Part shown: piece after piece, positions 54,223 to 64,000 of the stretch
Numbering within the stretch: position 1 is the stretch's first letter
Layout: each line of letters starts with the position of its first letter
Source of the DNA: Epithemia pelagica
Taxonomy: Eukaryota; Bacillariophyta; Bacillariophyceae; Surirellales; Surirellaceae
NCBI GenBank assembly: GCA_946965045.2
Contig: OX337238.1
Span: 868,001 to 932,000 of the forward strand
Length of the DNA: 64,000 nucleotides
Reading direction: 5' to 3'
Made by a program: the position numbers and the translations under genes
The notes under the pieces: model-generated
Databases searched by the model: none
Seen by the model: the letters and a program-made list of their open reading frames with translations, nothing else
Told to the model about the DNA's origin: nothing

Positions 54223-56605
54223 TTAGTCGTTGTAGTTGCCAACAATGAATTCGTCGTCCGAATCCGCAAACTCATCCCAAAACCGATCGCCACCAATATT
54301 GACATCAAACAAATCTTCCATGGCAGTGAGTTGCGCTCGCTTTTCCTCCTTGGCCGACAACTTTTCCATGGATCCTTTCCCAAGGGCAGCCTTTCGTGAC
54401 TGGATGGACACCAATCGCTCTTCAATGGAATCCTTCATGACGAATCGAAAGACACTGACTGGCCGCGTCTGCCCCAAACGGTGCACACGATCAGCAGCCT
54501 GATCTTCCGACGCTTGATTCCACCAAGGGTCCATCATAAAGGCAAAGTTTCCTCGTGTCAGACTGATACCCAGGCCAGCAGCTTTCATGGAACAAAGGAT
54601 CATGCGGGGTCCATCGTCATCATCAAATTGACTCATGGCCTCAAGCCGTTTCTCGGCACTCATTGATCCATCCAAACGAGTAAACGTGATCCCGTGTTCT
54701 TTGAGAGTTGGTTCAATCAGGTCCAAAAAGCTGGTGAAGTTACTAAAGATGACGCCTTTTTCATCTGGCTTCATTTCCATTTCAATGAATCTAAGAAGAG
54801 CTTCGACTTTGGGTGACGGCGGAAGATCCAACACCTTGCCACTAGCTTTCTTTAAAGGCTTCTTCTTTTTGTCTCCAGACAAGCTGATTCCTCCAAGCTT
54901 GGCTGCAACATCATCGATGGCATTTCCAGATTTGGCGGTACTCTTCTTGGTCATAGATTCCTTTGAAATACTCTGAAGTTTGCTCAGTACATCCCAGCCC
55001 TGTTCAGCGGTCAATGTTCCAGCTTCATCAAACTGGTCTGCAAGATCTTCCACCTGCTCACGAAACTCTACCGGGAAGAGTTCGCCGGAACAGCAAGCTT
55101 GACGGATACGAATGTTAAGGAAGAACATGACTTTGATGGCATCCTTGCGTGAGTCGTTGTTGCCGTCTTTAAGGATAGCAGTGAGGGCCTTTCGGGCTGT
55201 CTCATATATGTTGCTGTGAATTTCGTTGTGTGGACCAGGTGAAAACGGAATCTTGATGAATTTGGTTGTCTTGGGTTCCAAGCCAAGATCTATTGTTTTT
55301 TTGGTACGTCGAAGCGAAAGATGACTCATGGCAGCACGAATGCGTGCCAAGCCACAAGGACGACCTTGTTTAATCTTATTCGTGATTTGTTCCTCAAAGA
55401 CAAGGCGGCTTTGAAGAGGCTCGACACCCAAAAATGACATGAGGGCCCAAAGATCCTCAGGTTTGTTGACAAAGGGCGTTCCAGTTAACGCGACTTTGTT
55501 GGAGGCCTTGACGGCTGACACGGCCTTGAAAAACTTGGAGGATGGACTCCGGATCAAATGTGCTTCATCAATCACAATTCGATGGTATTGGGCACAGAAC
55601 AACGATTGGGCCGAAACAGTTTGTTTTTCATCGTCCTTGTTTGTAGCCGAAAAGTCGGCCCGTAGAGTCTCATAGGATGTAACAACGATATCGTACTCTC
55701 CGTTGATAATATCTGGCACCAGCTTATTACGCTTAGGACCTGGGGAAAGATAAACACGCATTAGGTTTTGTGTGAATCAAGGTAGTGAGCGAGACTATGT
55801 ATTCTTACCTTGATAAAGGCACACATTTAGGTGCCCTTTCTTCACATGTTGATTGGCTTGTTGAGCCCAATTCGCCATAGCAGAGACTGGGCTCACAATA
55901 AGTGTAGCCTTTCCCGCACTACCGGCCTCTGGCTTATTCAGTAGAATAAGTCCAAGCGTCTGGAGGGTTTTCCCCAGACCCATATCTGCAATCAAAGAAA
56001 TGACAGATTGTGAGATACGAGAAAGCACTTCAGTGTCTCTGTTCATTTAAAGTTTCTGCGCACGTACCGTCAGCAAGGAGTGCTCCCTGGATGGGCTTTG
56101 GAGCTTCCTTTTGATGCAGCCCGGTAAGGGAGCAACGGTAGCTTGTTGTACCGCTCTTGTATGTCATGGTCTTGAAGAACGGATTAGGACGTGTTGACTT
56201 TTCTTGGTTGACAAGCCAACGGATGCCATCCACCTGGTGAGGCTTAAGCTTCGCCTTGAGAACCTTCTTATCAAGGCCAAGGGTTTTCCTGCCGAGGCTC
56301 TTGATCTTCGAAGCAGTCTGCTCTTCGAACATTTGTTCAAGGTAGGCCTGCTGCGCCTCCTCGTCGAGTTCCTCACTCACGACGGCGTCGGGATCGTCTT
56401 CGACATTCTCCTCGGGGATGTTGGCCTCTGGTGTATCCTCAGTCTCTGTCATGGAAATGACAGTTTCATTTTCTTCCTTATCGCTCAGAACAGACTTTTC
56501 GTTTCCGGTAATATTGGTTTCGACTTGTTTGTTGGCATCGATCGGCGTGTTTTCATCGGTTGGAATGAGCCGGTTGCTTCGGGTTTGGCGTGTCTTCGTT
56601 GACAT
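54223..56605 (-). CDS. SNF2-family DNA-dependent ATPase / helicase-like protein (743 aa)
   Basis: Exons are 56,068-56,605, 55,809-55,985 and 54,223-55,739; the GT-AG introns of 82 and 69 nt rebuild the conserved motif ALLADDMGLGKTLQ and YQGPKRNK exactly. Motif I (GLGKT) is at residues 182-186 and motif II (DEAH) at 296-299. ALTGTPFVN, FSNFTSFLD, the GLGISLTR region and DRVHRLGQTRPV complete the SNF2 set. An acidic N-terminus (residues 30-100) precedes the motor, and a Lys-rich insert lies between the lobes. No RING, HIRAN, chromo or bromo domain is visible, so the subfamily is uncertain; the HLSLRRTK block and DEAH region resemble Rad5/Rad16-like proteins. It probably remodels or translocates on chromatin or DNA in the nucleus. 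Confidence 0.9.
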
Positions 56606-57443
56606 GGTTTTGTTTGTATTGCTCAAGGGGTATCTTTTATCTTTTTGTCTCGAGTTTATGCGAGGGTGGGTTGTGAGAATCATTCGTTGTCTGGAAGAAT
56701 CATCAACTTATCCCGTGTCTGTGACCAGAATATGGCCGGCTGGTGCACGTGTGACGGGTCGACCTGCGTTCCGGGATTCGACGTCTCGCCGTGCTCGACA
56801 TCTGCCGTCTGTCTCGCTCTCACATTTAGAAGATACGCCGGGGAGTGTCCAGTTCAGTGTCCGTGACACACACAAGACTGAAATAGGGTATACGGGTTTG
56901 CGAATCTTAGGAGTATCATGCTAGCGGGGGGCGACAAAAGCGCCATCCCATCATGGAGTTGATTACCGTCTACTAGAAGCAAATCACCAAATCATTGCTT
57001 GACACCATAGACAGAAAAGATGACCCTAGAAATTCTACTTGTCCATGGCCAATCATATTGTATGATGTTAGTCTACTGCTACACACCAATGGCAAGGGGA
57101 GTCAATATGGATTGGGTCATACAACCGTACGTCTTATCCTACTCGGCTAATGCATGCAACCACATGCATGTCAGGCACATGCTCATATTGGTGTTAGATG
57201 TTAGATCGGATGGAATTGCATGTTGGATCGGTCGACACTGCTCTCCATCGAACCTGCAGAAGGGGACGACCACAAGTTCTAAATGCTTGTGTGCTTTTTT
57301 GAATTTGAGAGCATGGCTCTCTCACTCAACGGGTGTGGATGCCGAGCCCGAAGAGCGCATATTGGGCAATAGTCAATAGTGCACGATTCGCTGTTGTCAG
57401 AATTGTAAATGGGAATGGCAATATTAAAAAATAATATTCGTCA
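56606..57443. other. Intergenic region upstream of the SNF2 gene
   Basis: Contains the SNF2 promoter. Plus-strand ORFs at 56,418-56,924 and 57,020-57,379 lack coding character. No other structure was noticed. Confidence 0.4.
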
Positions 57444-58048
57444 GGGCTGGGGATACCGATCCATGTACATCTAAGTAGGCTCAGTACATTAAGCTACGTA
57501 GTACTATTTTCATCGGTGTAACAAGTGGGGCGGATGGTCTCAAATCGAAAACTTGCTGCCACGAGAAACAATGCAAATTGGAAGCCATCGCTCGACAATG
57601 GTGGAAGCCATCACCCCCATGGCCATAACTTCCTCAATAATAGAGCTTGACTCGACCGCTTTGACAATAAGATTATTTACTACTAGAGCGACTATGCTTT
57701 CAATTCGGTCGAGTCAGCATTGAAAAATGAGTGAGTTAGGGCGGTCGTTCGATTTCATCACTGCAGAAAAATGAGCGTACCTTTTCAGCCAACTTGGCAA
57801 ATCTTCTGTAATTTCAGACAACAATTTCAAAGGTAAAGGCAAAGAACTTACGGTGGTTGGATGTTTATGCGATGCATGGGTGAATGCATACGGCGTCACC
57901 GGATCTCGCCATCATTGTCGAGCGTTTTTGCTTTTTTTTTGAAATTCCGACCATTTCCGGCGTGACGTGTACTATCTGATTTTATGTACTCTACGTAGCT
58001 TTTGTACTGAGCCTACTTAGATGTACATGGATCGGTATCCCCAGCCCT
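57444..58048. mobile_element. MITE-like element with about 60-bp terminal inverted repeats
   Basis: The left end (agggctggggataccg...) and the reverse complement of the right end are identical for 46 bases, and after a short mismatch share agctacgtag. The interior of about 490 bp has no ORF with transposase features, so it is non-autonomous. I could not define a clear target duplication. It ends 12 bp before the dioxygenase start codon at 58,061. Confidence 0.8.
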
Positions 58049-58060
58049 TATCCTTCGCCG

Positions 58061-59422
58061 ATGTCGAATTTCAAAAAAGAAGACACGATTTTTGCTGATG
58101 CCACAGAAAGGACGGCGACCATGGGGATGTCGAGAACGGATGATGCGTTCGTGTCGAACGGGTTGGACATGTCAGAGTCCATGGTGGTCACAGGTTTCAC
58201 GAAAGATTCGTGTACACCCTGGTCTTGCTTGAAACAACCAGAACAACCCCCCTATTTTCCCGTGGTGTCTCCACCGTCGCCCTCCCGTGCCTCCCAACAG
58301 GGTTTGATTTCATGGTTCCACACATATCGTCCCCTGGTCAAGGAGCAATTGTTGCATCATGGTGCCTTGCTCTTTCGGGGGTTTGACTTAATGAGTGCTG
58401 CCGATATGGAAGCGGTTCTTGTGAGCTTTTTTGGAAAAGACAGCAACGACGGTCTCCATCGAGACTATCAAGGAACCTCTCCCCGTACTCTGCAACCCCA
58501 GTGCGACTATTTCTTTTCAGCCGCCGACATTCCCACCTACTTTCCTATTCCCCAACATCTGGAAGTGAGTCATATGCCACAAGTTCCTCGAATGGTCTTT
58601 TTCGGATGTGTGCAAGCACCCACCAACCAAGGTCATGGACGTGGTGGTGGTGGTGGCGAAACATCCTTGGCTGATTTTCGCAAGGTCTATCAAGCATTGC
58701 CAGTATCCTTGCGTGACAAATTACAAACCAAGGGCATTCGATACACGCGTATTCATCCTTACCAACAACACTGTCGGTGGTGGTGGCAACAATGGTTGAA
58801 ACGGTACGATATTCACCAAAACACGTCTTGGCCCTCCTTGTTTGGAACCGACTCGAGGGAAAAGGTAGATCAACTGTGCTGGCAAGATAAGGGGATTTAT
58901 CATCATTCGTGGCTGGGCAATGCTCTGGTCGTCACCACCTTCTCGGATGCCTTTCAACGACATGCCGAAACCAACGAGCCAGTATACTTTAATCACCTTC
59001 AAGTCTTTCATTGGACCAGCTTTTTCATGGAATTGTGGAGGACCTGGTGGAGAACGCAACAACATGAATTGCTTTGGCATCTGGTTGGGACATGTTTGTT
59101 TTGTTTCGTCAAGTATGGCGTGTTGCAACATTCCTGGGCCCTGCATGTGACGTACGGTGACGGTCACGAATTTTCGTGGACTGACTTGTCCGCCATTCGT
59201 CAGGCCATTCACCAACACATGCTGTATCCACAATGGCAGCCGGGAGATTTGTTGTTATTGGACAATTTAAGCATGTCACATGGACGACAACCCACCATGG
59301 ATTCCAATCGACACATTGTGGTGGCCTGGTCCCAGTTGTGGACCAAAACCAATCAAATGAGGAAACACGAGGAGGGGCCAACCCAAGGACCAACGAATAC
59401 AATTCCAAAACCAACTTTGTAG
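58061..59422 (+). CDS. TauD/TfdA-like 2OG-Fe(II) dioxygenase (453 aa)
   Basis: A single-exon gene. The fold signature is GALLFRGFDL (101-110), HLE (166-168) as the iron-binding H-x-E/D, GGETSLADFRKVYQALP (about 198-214), and the distal His 407 in LDNLSMSHGRQP followed by Arg 417 in NRHIVVA for 2-oxoglutarate. Family members hydroxylate or halogenate small molecules; the substrate cannot be predicted. A Trp-rich insert (HWTSFFMELWRTWWRTQQ) around residues 315-350 is unusual and may be membrane-facing. The N-terminal 50 residues show no targeting peptide I can rely on. The start lies only 12 bp after a MITE, so its leader and promoter probably include that element, or the true first exon lies upstream. 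Confidence 0.85.
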   Translation: MSNFKKEDTIFADATERTATMGMSRTDDAFVSNGLDMSESMVVTGFTKDSCTPWSCLKQPEQPPYFPVVSPPSPSRASQQGLISWFHTYRPLVKEQLLHHGALLFRGFDLMSAADMEAVLVSFFGKDSNDGLHRDYQGTSPRTLQPQCDYFFSAADIPTYFPIPQHLEVSHMPQVPRMVFFGCVQAPTNQGHGRGGGGGETSLADFRKVYQALPVSLRDKLQTKGIRYTRIHPYQQHCRWWWQQWLKRYDIHQNTSWPSLFGTDSREKVDQLCWQDKGIYHHSWLGNALVVTTFSDAFQRHAETNEPVYFNHLQVFHWTSFFMELWRTWWRTQQHELLWHLVGTCLFCFVKYGVLQHSWALHVTYGDGHEFSWTDLSAIRQAIHQHMLYPQWQPGDLLLLDNLSMSHGRQPTMDSNRHIVVAWSQLWTKTNQMRKHEEGPTQGPTNTIPKPTL

Positions 59423-59880
59423 GAGAATGACACGGATATATGTTCGCAAACTCGCCCATTGTCCAACTGTCGAGAACTGTAATAACACTTTTTTCTATGA
59501 AGTAATCGTTTCTGGGGTTAAAACACTATGAACAAGGTTACGGCACTGTAGGTTTCGAACCAAATGTTCAACAGTCTTATGTCGTTGGTCAGAATCACTG
59601 GACATAGAATGCCTAGGTTTCCTGGGTTCTTCCTTGCGCATCCTTTTTGTCCATCTGTCCAAGCACATAAATTTGAGTTGTGGAAGCATGATGATGGTGG
59701 GGGAGAGTTCCTCGTTCGTTCAGTGGATGCAACGATTGTCCAAGAGCGCGAGGACTGGAGAAACAGCCACGCGGTCCCAGACATATCATGGTTGACGATC
59801 AAGTCCAACCAAGACTGTGTGTTGTTTCTGTATCCTCTTTCTGTTGGCAAAACGATTTTTCTTCTGTGAGTGTTGGTCGC

Positions 59881-60744
59881 TTAATCTAGTTTTCGGTCGT
59901 TTTCATCCTGTAGCAAGAGCCGGTGGAGTAACTTGTAACAAAACCATAATTCCACCGGAAGAGCCACGAGAAAACGACCAATGAGGGCCAACCCCAAAAG
60001 CATAAGCCATATATGGTACAATGGCATTCCTTCTCCCGTTGAATCCTGCTCATTGAGACAACCAGACAACAATAAGAAAGGACAGGCAAACAAGCCATAA
60101 ATGCCCAGCATTCCCCTTGGATTTTTAAATCCGTGCGCAAAAAATGCCTGGACCCAGACCGGATCCTCCAGTTCTTCCTTGCTTCTTGGTGGTGGTGGTT
60201 GCAACGGTTTGGATTCCTCCTTTTCCTTGTCTGGTCGTCGATCTTTCCAATGTGTTTGAGTCGAGGCCGCCTCGAGTTGATGGGCTACTGTCGTCATCCA
60301 TTCCACCGTGGGAATGAGGACAGCCCCGAGGGCCACCAGGACTGGTGGTAGAAGCTGCACTGTGCTGGTGGTGGAACGACGAGTGTATCCTCGCAGGGCG
60401 GCCGCCAGCCATACTGTGGATCGCCACAAATTGTCCGCCACAACATCCAAGAGTGCGCCCACACGAGAGGTTTGGTTCCATCGTCGTGCCACGATCCCAT
60501 CGAACAAATCCAAACTGGACGAGACGGCCCAAAGAATCAGGGCCAATACGAGCTGCTGCTTCTGCTGCTCCTTGGCAGTGTGATGATCGCTCCAAGAAGA
60601 AATGACAAGAGCCACGAGTGCCAACACAATGCGAGCATAACCCATGACATTGGGAATGTACAAGAGAACCGGCCAAGAAGAAGAGTTCGAATTCCTCTTC
60701 CGGCTTATAGTTGGGTGCTTGTTTTCCGTCGTGGCCATGGCCAT
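59881..60744 (-). CDS. CDP-alcohol phosphatidyltransferase, phosphatidylinositol-synthase-like
   Basis: The catalytic motif D-G-x2-A-R-x8-G-x3-D-x3-D is complete (beginning DGIVARRWNQ and ending LLDVVAD), so it should transfer a phosphatidyl group from CDP-diacylglycerol to an alcohol. The preceding membrane segment YIPNVMGYARIVLALVAL is typical of phosphatidylinositol synthase, making inositol the likely acceptor. Several other hydrophobic spans follow. A charged loop of about 45 residues (WKDRRPDKEKEESK) between spans is longer than usual. The ORF extends 28 codons upstream; MAMATTENK was chosen because the broken duplicate at 63,709-63,919 conserves this start. It would act at the endoplasmic reticulum. 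Confidence 0.85.
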   Translation of the reverse strand: MAMATTENKHPTISRKRNSNSSSWPVLLYIPNVMGYARIVLALVALVISSWSDHHTAKEQQKQQLVLALILWAVSSSLDLFDGIVARRWNQTSRVGALLDVVADNLWRSTVWLAAALRGYTRRSTTSTVQLLPPVLVALGAVLIPTVEWMTTVAHQLEAASTQTHWKDRRPDKEKEESKPLQPPPPRSKEELEDPVWVQAFFAHGFKNPRGMLGIYGLFACPFLLLSGCLNEQDSTGEGMPLYHIWLMLLGLALIGRFLVALPVELWFCYKLLHRLLLQDENDRKLD

Positions 60745-61700
60745 GGTGCGTGAGAAGGAGATGATTGTTCTGATCTGACATTTGGGTTCGCCTGGTGAGA
60801 AAATTAGTACAGCTCCAATAAGGGGCAATTCTCTCTATCAACGAATAGTGCGACTAAAGATACCCCCAAAAAGACTTCTGAAAAAGAAGGGAGGGGGAGA
60901 AGAGCCATTTGGACTCATTCATCCATGAGACCATACGAACCGGACAATGACATTGCAAATTGCAAGTGCAAGCATCTCAGTCAGGCCTTATCTTTTCCGA
61001 CATCCAATCACGCGTGACTGACTCACCCCTGTTTGGGGGTATCCCTCCCTCGCCCACGCGTCTTTGGACTTTGGTCTTTGGTGTTGGGTGGTTCGAAGTT
61101 CGAAGTTCGATCTCCGAACGGCGACCGAGTGAAGAAAGAGGCGGAGTAAGTCTCTACAATACAAATTTTTGCTTTTAAATTTAAGCCTTTCATGATGGCT
61201 CGTGCGCGAGCGTGTGTTTATTCATTAAGCCCATTGTACTCGTCTCGTATAGCTTGTGCTTACTCGTACAAGTAGTCCGCCTAACAAAAGTTCACAGACG
61301 TTATACAATAGTTGTTCAGAGACCAGAGACGTTACACATACGAGAAACCGTTATCCGGTATCCGTTGACTTTTCATCGACGAGATTTCCCATTCCCCACA
61401 GAAAAAGCAAACATTCGATTCTGGACGGATGGCAAAAGACAAAAGAGAAAGGACCATTGAATCACACTGCAGGAAATAGGACAAAACAAAGCAATGAAAT
61501 CAACATGACCTTGACATTGGTGGTTGGTAGCTCGGGATCCACGTTGATCGTGCTCATAGCTCTCCCGCCGGTCGGCATAGCCGTCTGTCCGTCCATCCGC
61601 ATCGACCCGGACCTGTCACAACAGCAACAGGTCTCAACATAATCGACATCGTACCGTCATCAAGACTTTGCTTCTGTCAGCAAGAAGACATTCATCTACA
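60745..61700. other. Divergent spacer between lipid-synthase and ATPase-nuclease genes
   Basis: About 950 bp with no convincing gene. It includes a direct repeat of gttcgaa (near 61,090-61,110). The two flanking genes are transcribed away from it. Confidence 0.4.
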
Positions 61701-63677
61701 ATGGCGCACACAATGTCAGTACCGAAATGGGGGGAAGATGAACTGCGCCAGATGGAGCAAGGAGGCTTTTATTTCGACTCCATGGCCTTGCGCGGTCGCG
61801 AGGAGACAATTTGTGAAATCCGTGGTGTTGGTGTATTCGATCATGGTCAATACAATGTTCTCATTGCTTCGGGTCATGTCCGCTCGGGAAAGACACGGAC
61901 TGGACAAGAAGTCTTCAAAAGTGTAACTGATATTGCACCTTCAAGTAATGCCCTCTACGTGCCTGTGAATCTGGGGAACGGCCACGGGTTTGACGAAAGT
62001 TTTGATCCTCACGTTACTCCAAGCGAAGCGCTCGGTGCTCGAATTGTGAAGGGCTATTTTGCGGCAACGGCTCTCAAGGCTGTAAGCACTGCCGACGTCA
62101 TCAGTATGATAGCAGGAGAGGGAGATGAACGTCGACGGCCTATTGTTGTGCATATTGATGAGCACGGTCAATACGCTAGCCAGTGTGCAGAATATTTAAA
62201 ACAGTCAAGTGGCGGGGATGGCGACGAGAACAAGGTCTTCATCGAACAAGGTCGACAAAGAATTGTCAAAATGGTCGATGAGTTGGTTGCTATTGCCACC
62301 ACTCAAGTCGCAAACCGACACCTGACACTCGTTGTTGTGTTGTCCGGAACGTCCTTTGGAGACGTCTCACCAAAACGCAACTCTATGTACCAACTCTTTC
62401 CGTTGAAGCTTCCTGTGCTCAATCCCCAGATGTGCCGTGAACTTGCATCTGACAGCATCGATTCACAGATTGCGCGTGTTAAAGCGAGAAATCTAAATAT
62501 CGAATTGCCTGACAAAGCAACTACAGTCAATTCGCCACTGTTCAAGGTAGCATTGGCTGATACAGGCGGGTTGCCCGGTTGGGTTGTGGAACTGGGAAGA
62601 TTGGGGTGTAATCCAAATGTTTGGAAGCCAGAAAACTACGTCAGTTCAATCCACGATGCTGTCAAGCGATACCTTAAGAAACCAAACCCCGAACAGGTAG
62701 CAATATCAGTGTTGGTTGGATTTGCGCGCCCCCCACTCATGTTGTCGTCGGAATTACTCGGTGGGGATGCCCAAACCTCGGGAAACAAAAGGAAGCGTGA
62801 TGCATGGACAGTACAAGATGCTTCCGACAGCGGCAGTGTCAATGTCGTTGAAAGCACAACGGAAAAGTCCATAGAAATCAGAATTCCAGCAGCTGTGATG
62901 GCGTCGTACGCATCGTACGAGAATGTAAGTGTCCCATGCGATATTCCGACGTTATGTTGTGCCGTATCCAAAATGGATGCTTGGACATGGCAACGATTCG
63001 AATCTGCGCATATCTGCTACCTAGCAGCGGTGCTTCATGCCATTGCTGAAACAAAAGAGCAGTTCTGGACTCGCAAAGGTCACACGGTGACACTTTCAAA
63101 TGTTCTCGTTGGCGTTTCGCCCTCCAACCATCAGAGTCTTAAGAAGGTGTTCACTCCGCAAGATTCGTTCGATGCATTAGATATCATCAAGGATAAAGAG
63201 CAATGCATTCGAAGAGCAAATGCAAGGTCAAAGGTGCACGGAGTTGACACGAAAGACTTGGACCACATGCACCAGGCCCTGGATGGTACACCGATCATTG
63301 ATGCTTATGTCAATTTGAAGCTTCGTGATGAAGGAACCTTGGCTGCAGCCGCTGCTTCAAGTGCAGCCGCTGCAACAGTGGATGAAACTACGACTCTCTT
63401 CGTCCAGTACAAGCATAGCAAATTGGAGTCAGATGCACAGGTAAAAGTTTCTGAAATGAATGAAACAGTCACGAAATTGGAGACCTATTTATCGGGACCA
63501 GGCAAGTGGAGCGGGCGTCCTTGGATCTTCCTATGGGTCACCAACCGCGCCATCGTCGACGATGCAACAACTCCTCATCCAAATTTGCTCTGGGTTGGGA
63601 AGGATAAGCTGATAGACCATGCTCCCTTGATTGGAAGACGTGGCCTGATTCCTAAGGAGGAAGAGCGAAGTGATTAA
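61701..63677 (+). CDS. Crinkler/RHS-like P-loop ATPase with C-terminal nuclease-like domain
   Basis: About 658 residues from ATG 61,701 (MAHTMSVPKWGEDEL); an upstream in-frame ATG at 61,668 adds 11. In that longer numbering the P-loop is GHVRSGKT (69-76) and Walker B is VVHIDEH (160-166), followed by a sensor-like VVLSGTSFGD. The C-terminal part (about 575-645) has FVQYKHSK, a Q-x-K signature like the PD-(D/E)xK nuclease core, and RPWIFLWVTNR. This combination is known from Crinkler and retrotransposon-hot-spot (RHS) proteins, which are linked to mobile elements and to effector functions. No LFLAK header or signal peptide is seen, so it is not an obvious secreted Crinkler. It has a single exon with no lesions. 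It lies between the phosphatidyltransferase gene and a fragment of it. Confidence 0.65.
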   Translation: MAHTMSVPKWGEDELRQMEQGGFYFDSMALRGREETICEIRGVGVFDHGQYNVLIASGHVRSGKTRTGQEVFKSVTDIAPSSNALYVPVNLGNGHGFDESFDPHVTPSEALGARIVKGYFAATALKAVSTADVISMIAGEGDERRRPIVVHIDEHGQYASQCAEYLKQSSGGDGDENKVFIEQGRQRIVKMVDELVAIATTQVANRHLTLVVVLSGTSFGDVSPKRNSMYQLFPLKLPVLNPQMCRELASDSIDSQIARVKARNLNIELPDKATTVNSPLFKVALADTGGLPGWVVELGRLGCNPNVWKPENYVSSIHDAVKRYLKKPNPEQVAISVLVGFARPPLMLSSELLGGDAQTSGNKRKRDAWTVQDASDSGSVNVVESTTEKSIEIRIPAAVMASYASYENVSVPCDIPTLCCAVSKMDAWTWQRFESAHICYLAAVLHAIAETKEQFWTRKGHTVTLSNVLVGVSPSNHQSLKKVFTPQDSFDALDIIKDKEQCIRRANARSKVHGVDTKDLDHMHQALDGTPIIDAYVNLKLRDEGTLAAAAASSAAAATVDETTTLFVQYKHSKLESDAQVKVSEMNETVTKLETYLSGPGKWSGRPWIFLWVTNRAIVDDATTPHPNLLWVGKDKLIDHAPLIGRRGLIPKEEERSD

Positions 63678-63708
63678 GATTAACGTTCAAGTGTTTACCG
63701 TTGAAGTT

Positions 63709-63919
63709 CGGCCCAATCGATCAGGGCCAATACTAGCTGCTGCTGCTGCTACTCCTTGGCATTGTGGGTATCGCTCGGCGAAGAAATGACCAGAGCCACC
63801 AGTGCCAACACAGTGCGAGCATATCCCATTAGATTGGGAATGTACATGAGAACCGGCCACGAAGAAGAACTAGTGGAATTCCTCTTCCGGCTAGTTGGGT
63901 GCTTGTTGTCCGTGGCCAT
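63709..63919 (-). pseudogene. Truncated duplicate of the phosphatidyltransferase 5' end
   Basis: The minus strand encodes MATDNKHPTSRKRNS, then WPVLMYIPNLMGYAR and LALVALVISS, closely matching the first roughly 60 residues of the gene at 59,881-60,744. A TAG follows AKE, and the similarity ends at LVLALIDWA, before the catalytic motif. Similarity continues a few tens of bases upstream of the start (to about 63,955). It begins only about 32 bp after the stop of the ATPase-nuclease gene. Confidence 0.85.
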
Positions 63920-63955
63920 GGTGCGTGAGATGATGATTTTTGAGCATTTGGGATC

Positions 63956-64000
63956 GGCTGCTCCATTCCTATTACTCCTATATAGTCTTATTGCGATCTT
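63956..64000. other. Right edge, nothing recognised
   Basis: The last bases after the duplicated leader show no feature that I can support. Confidence 0.3.

Noticed and set aside
1-64000. tRNA genes, rRNA genes or CRISPR arrays
   Set aside because: I saw no cloverleaf-like segment, rRNA core sequence or regularly spaced short repeats. A tRNAscan-SE or Infernal run would be needed to exclude small RNA genes.

Overview
The window looks like nuclear DNA of a diatom, most likely a raphid pennate. This is an inference from Ty1/copia elements of the diatom CoDi type (one with a D-S-H-A-D protease motif and a chromo-like segment in pol), short GT-AG introns of 67-135 nt, stramenopile-style kinase and vacuolar-sorting-receptor-like genes, and dense single-copy genes mixed with repeats. 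No prokaryotic layout is present.

Bases 1-23,200 form a three-level nest of mobile elements. The outer layer is a decayed copia element whose gag starts left of the window and whose pol runs to 22,720. Its gag is split by an 18,063-bp DNA transposon (271-18,333) with 54-bp imperfect terminal inverted repeats and a TA target duplication. Removing the insert and one TA restores the gag frame exactly. The transposon encodes a DDE transposase (with one in-frame TAG), a protein joining a SET domain to a 2OG-Fe(II)-oxygenase-like domain, and two unrecognised proteins. A younger 8.4-kb copia element (1,530-9,913; matching 783-bp LTRs, TGAGC duplication) has landed in the roughly 150-bp gap between two divergent transposon genes. 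Without that passenger the DNA transposon would be about 9.7 kb. This apparent chromatin-modifier-carrying TA transposon is the most notable object in the window.

Bases 23,200-30,500 hold tandem and inverted repeats, a predicted secreted or membrane protein (25,879-27,300, minus) and a three-exon protein kinase (28,573-30,482).

Bases 30,800-53,530 are a tandem segmental duplication. Four Kelch/coiled-coil genes (minus strand) each sit beside a shared divergent intergenic block, and three of them face a vacuolar-sorting-receptor (VSR)-like gene on the plus strand. Only the last VSR copy is intact: one is a deletion stub and one has a TAG. The copies show exon fusion and mosaic exchange. Decayed genes, including an ABCG-like transporter, lie between the units.

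Bases 54,200-64,000 contain a three-exon SNF2 helicase, a MITE-like element ending 12 bp before a TauD/TfdA-like dioxygenase, a CDP-alcohol phosphatidyltransferase resembling phosphatidylinositol synthase, and a Crinkler/RHS-like P-loop ATPase-nuclease. The last is bracketed by the phosphatidyltransferase gene and a broken copy of that gene's 5' end.
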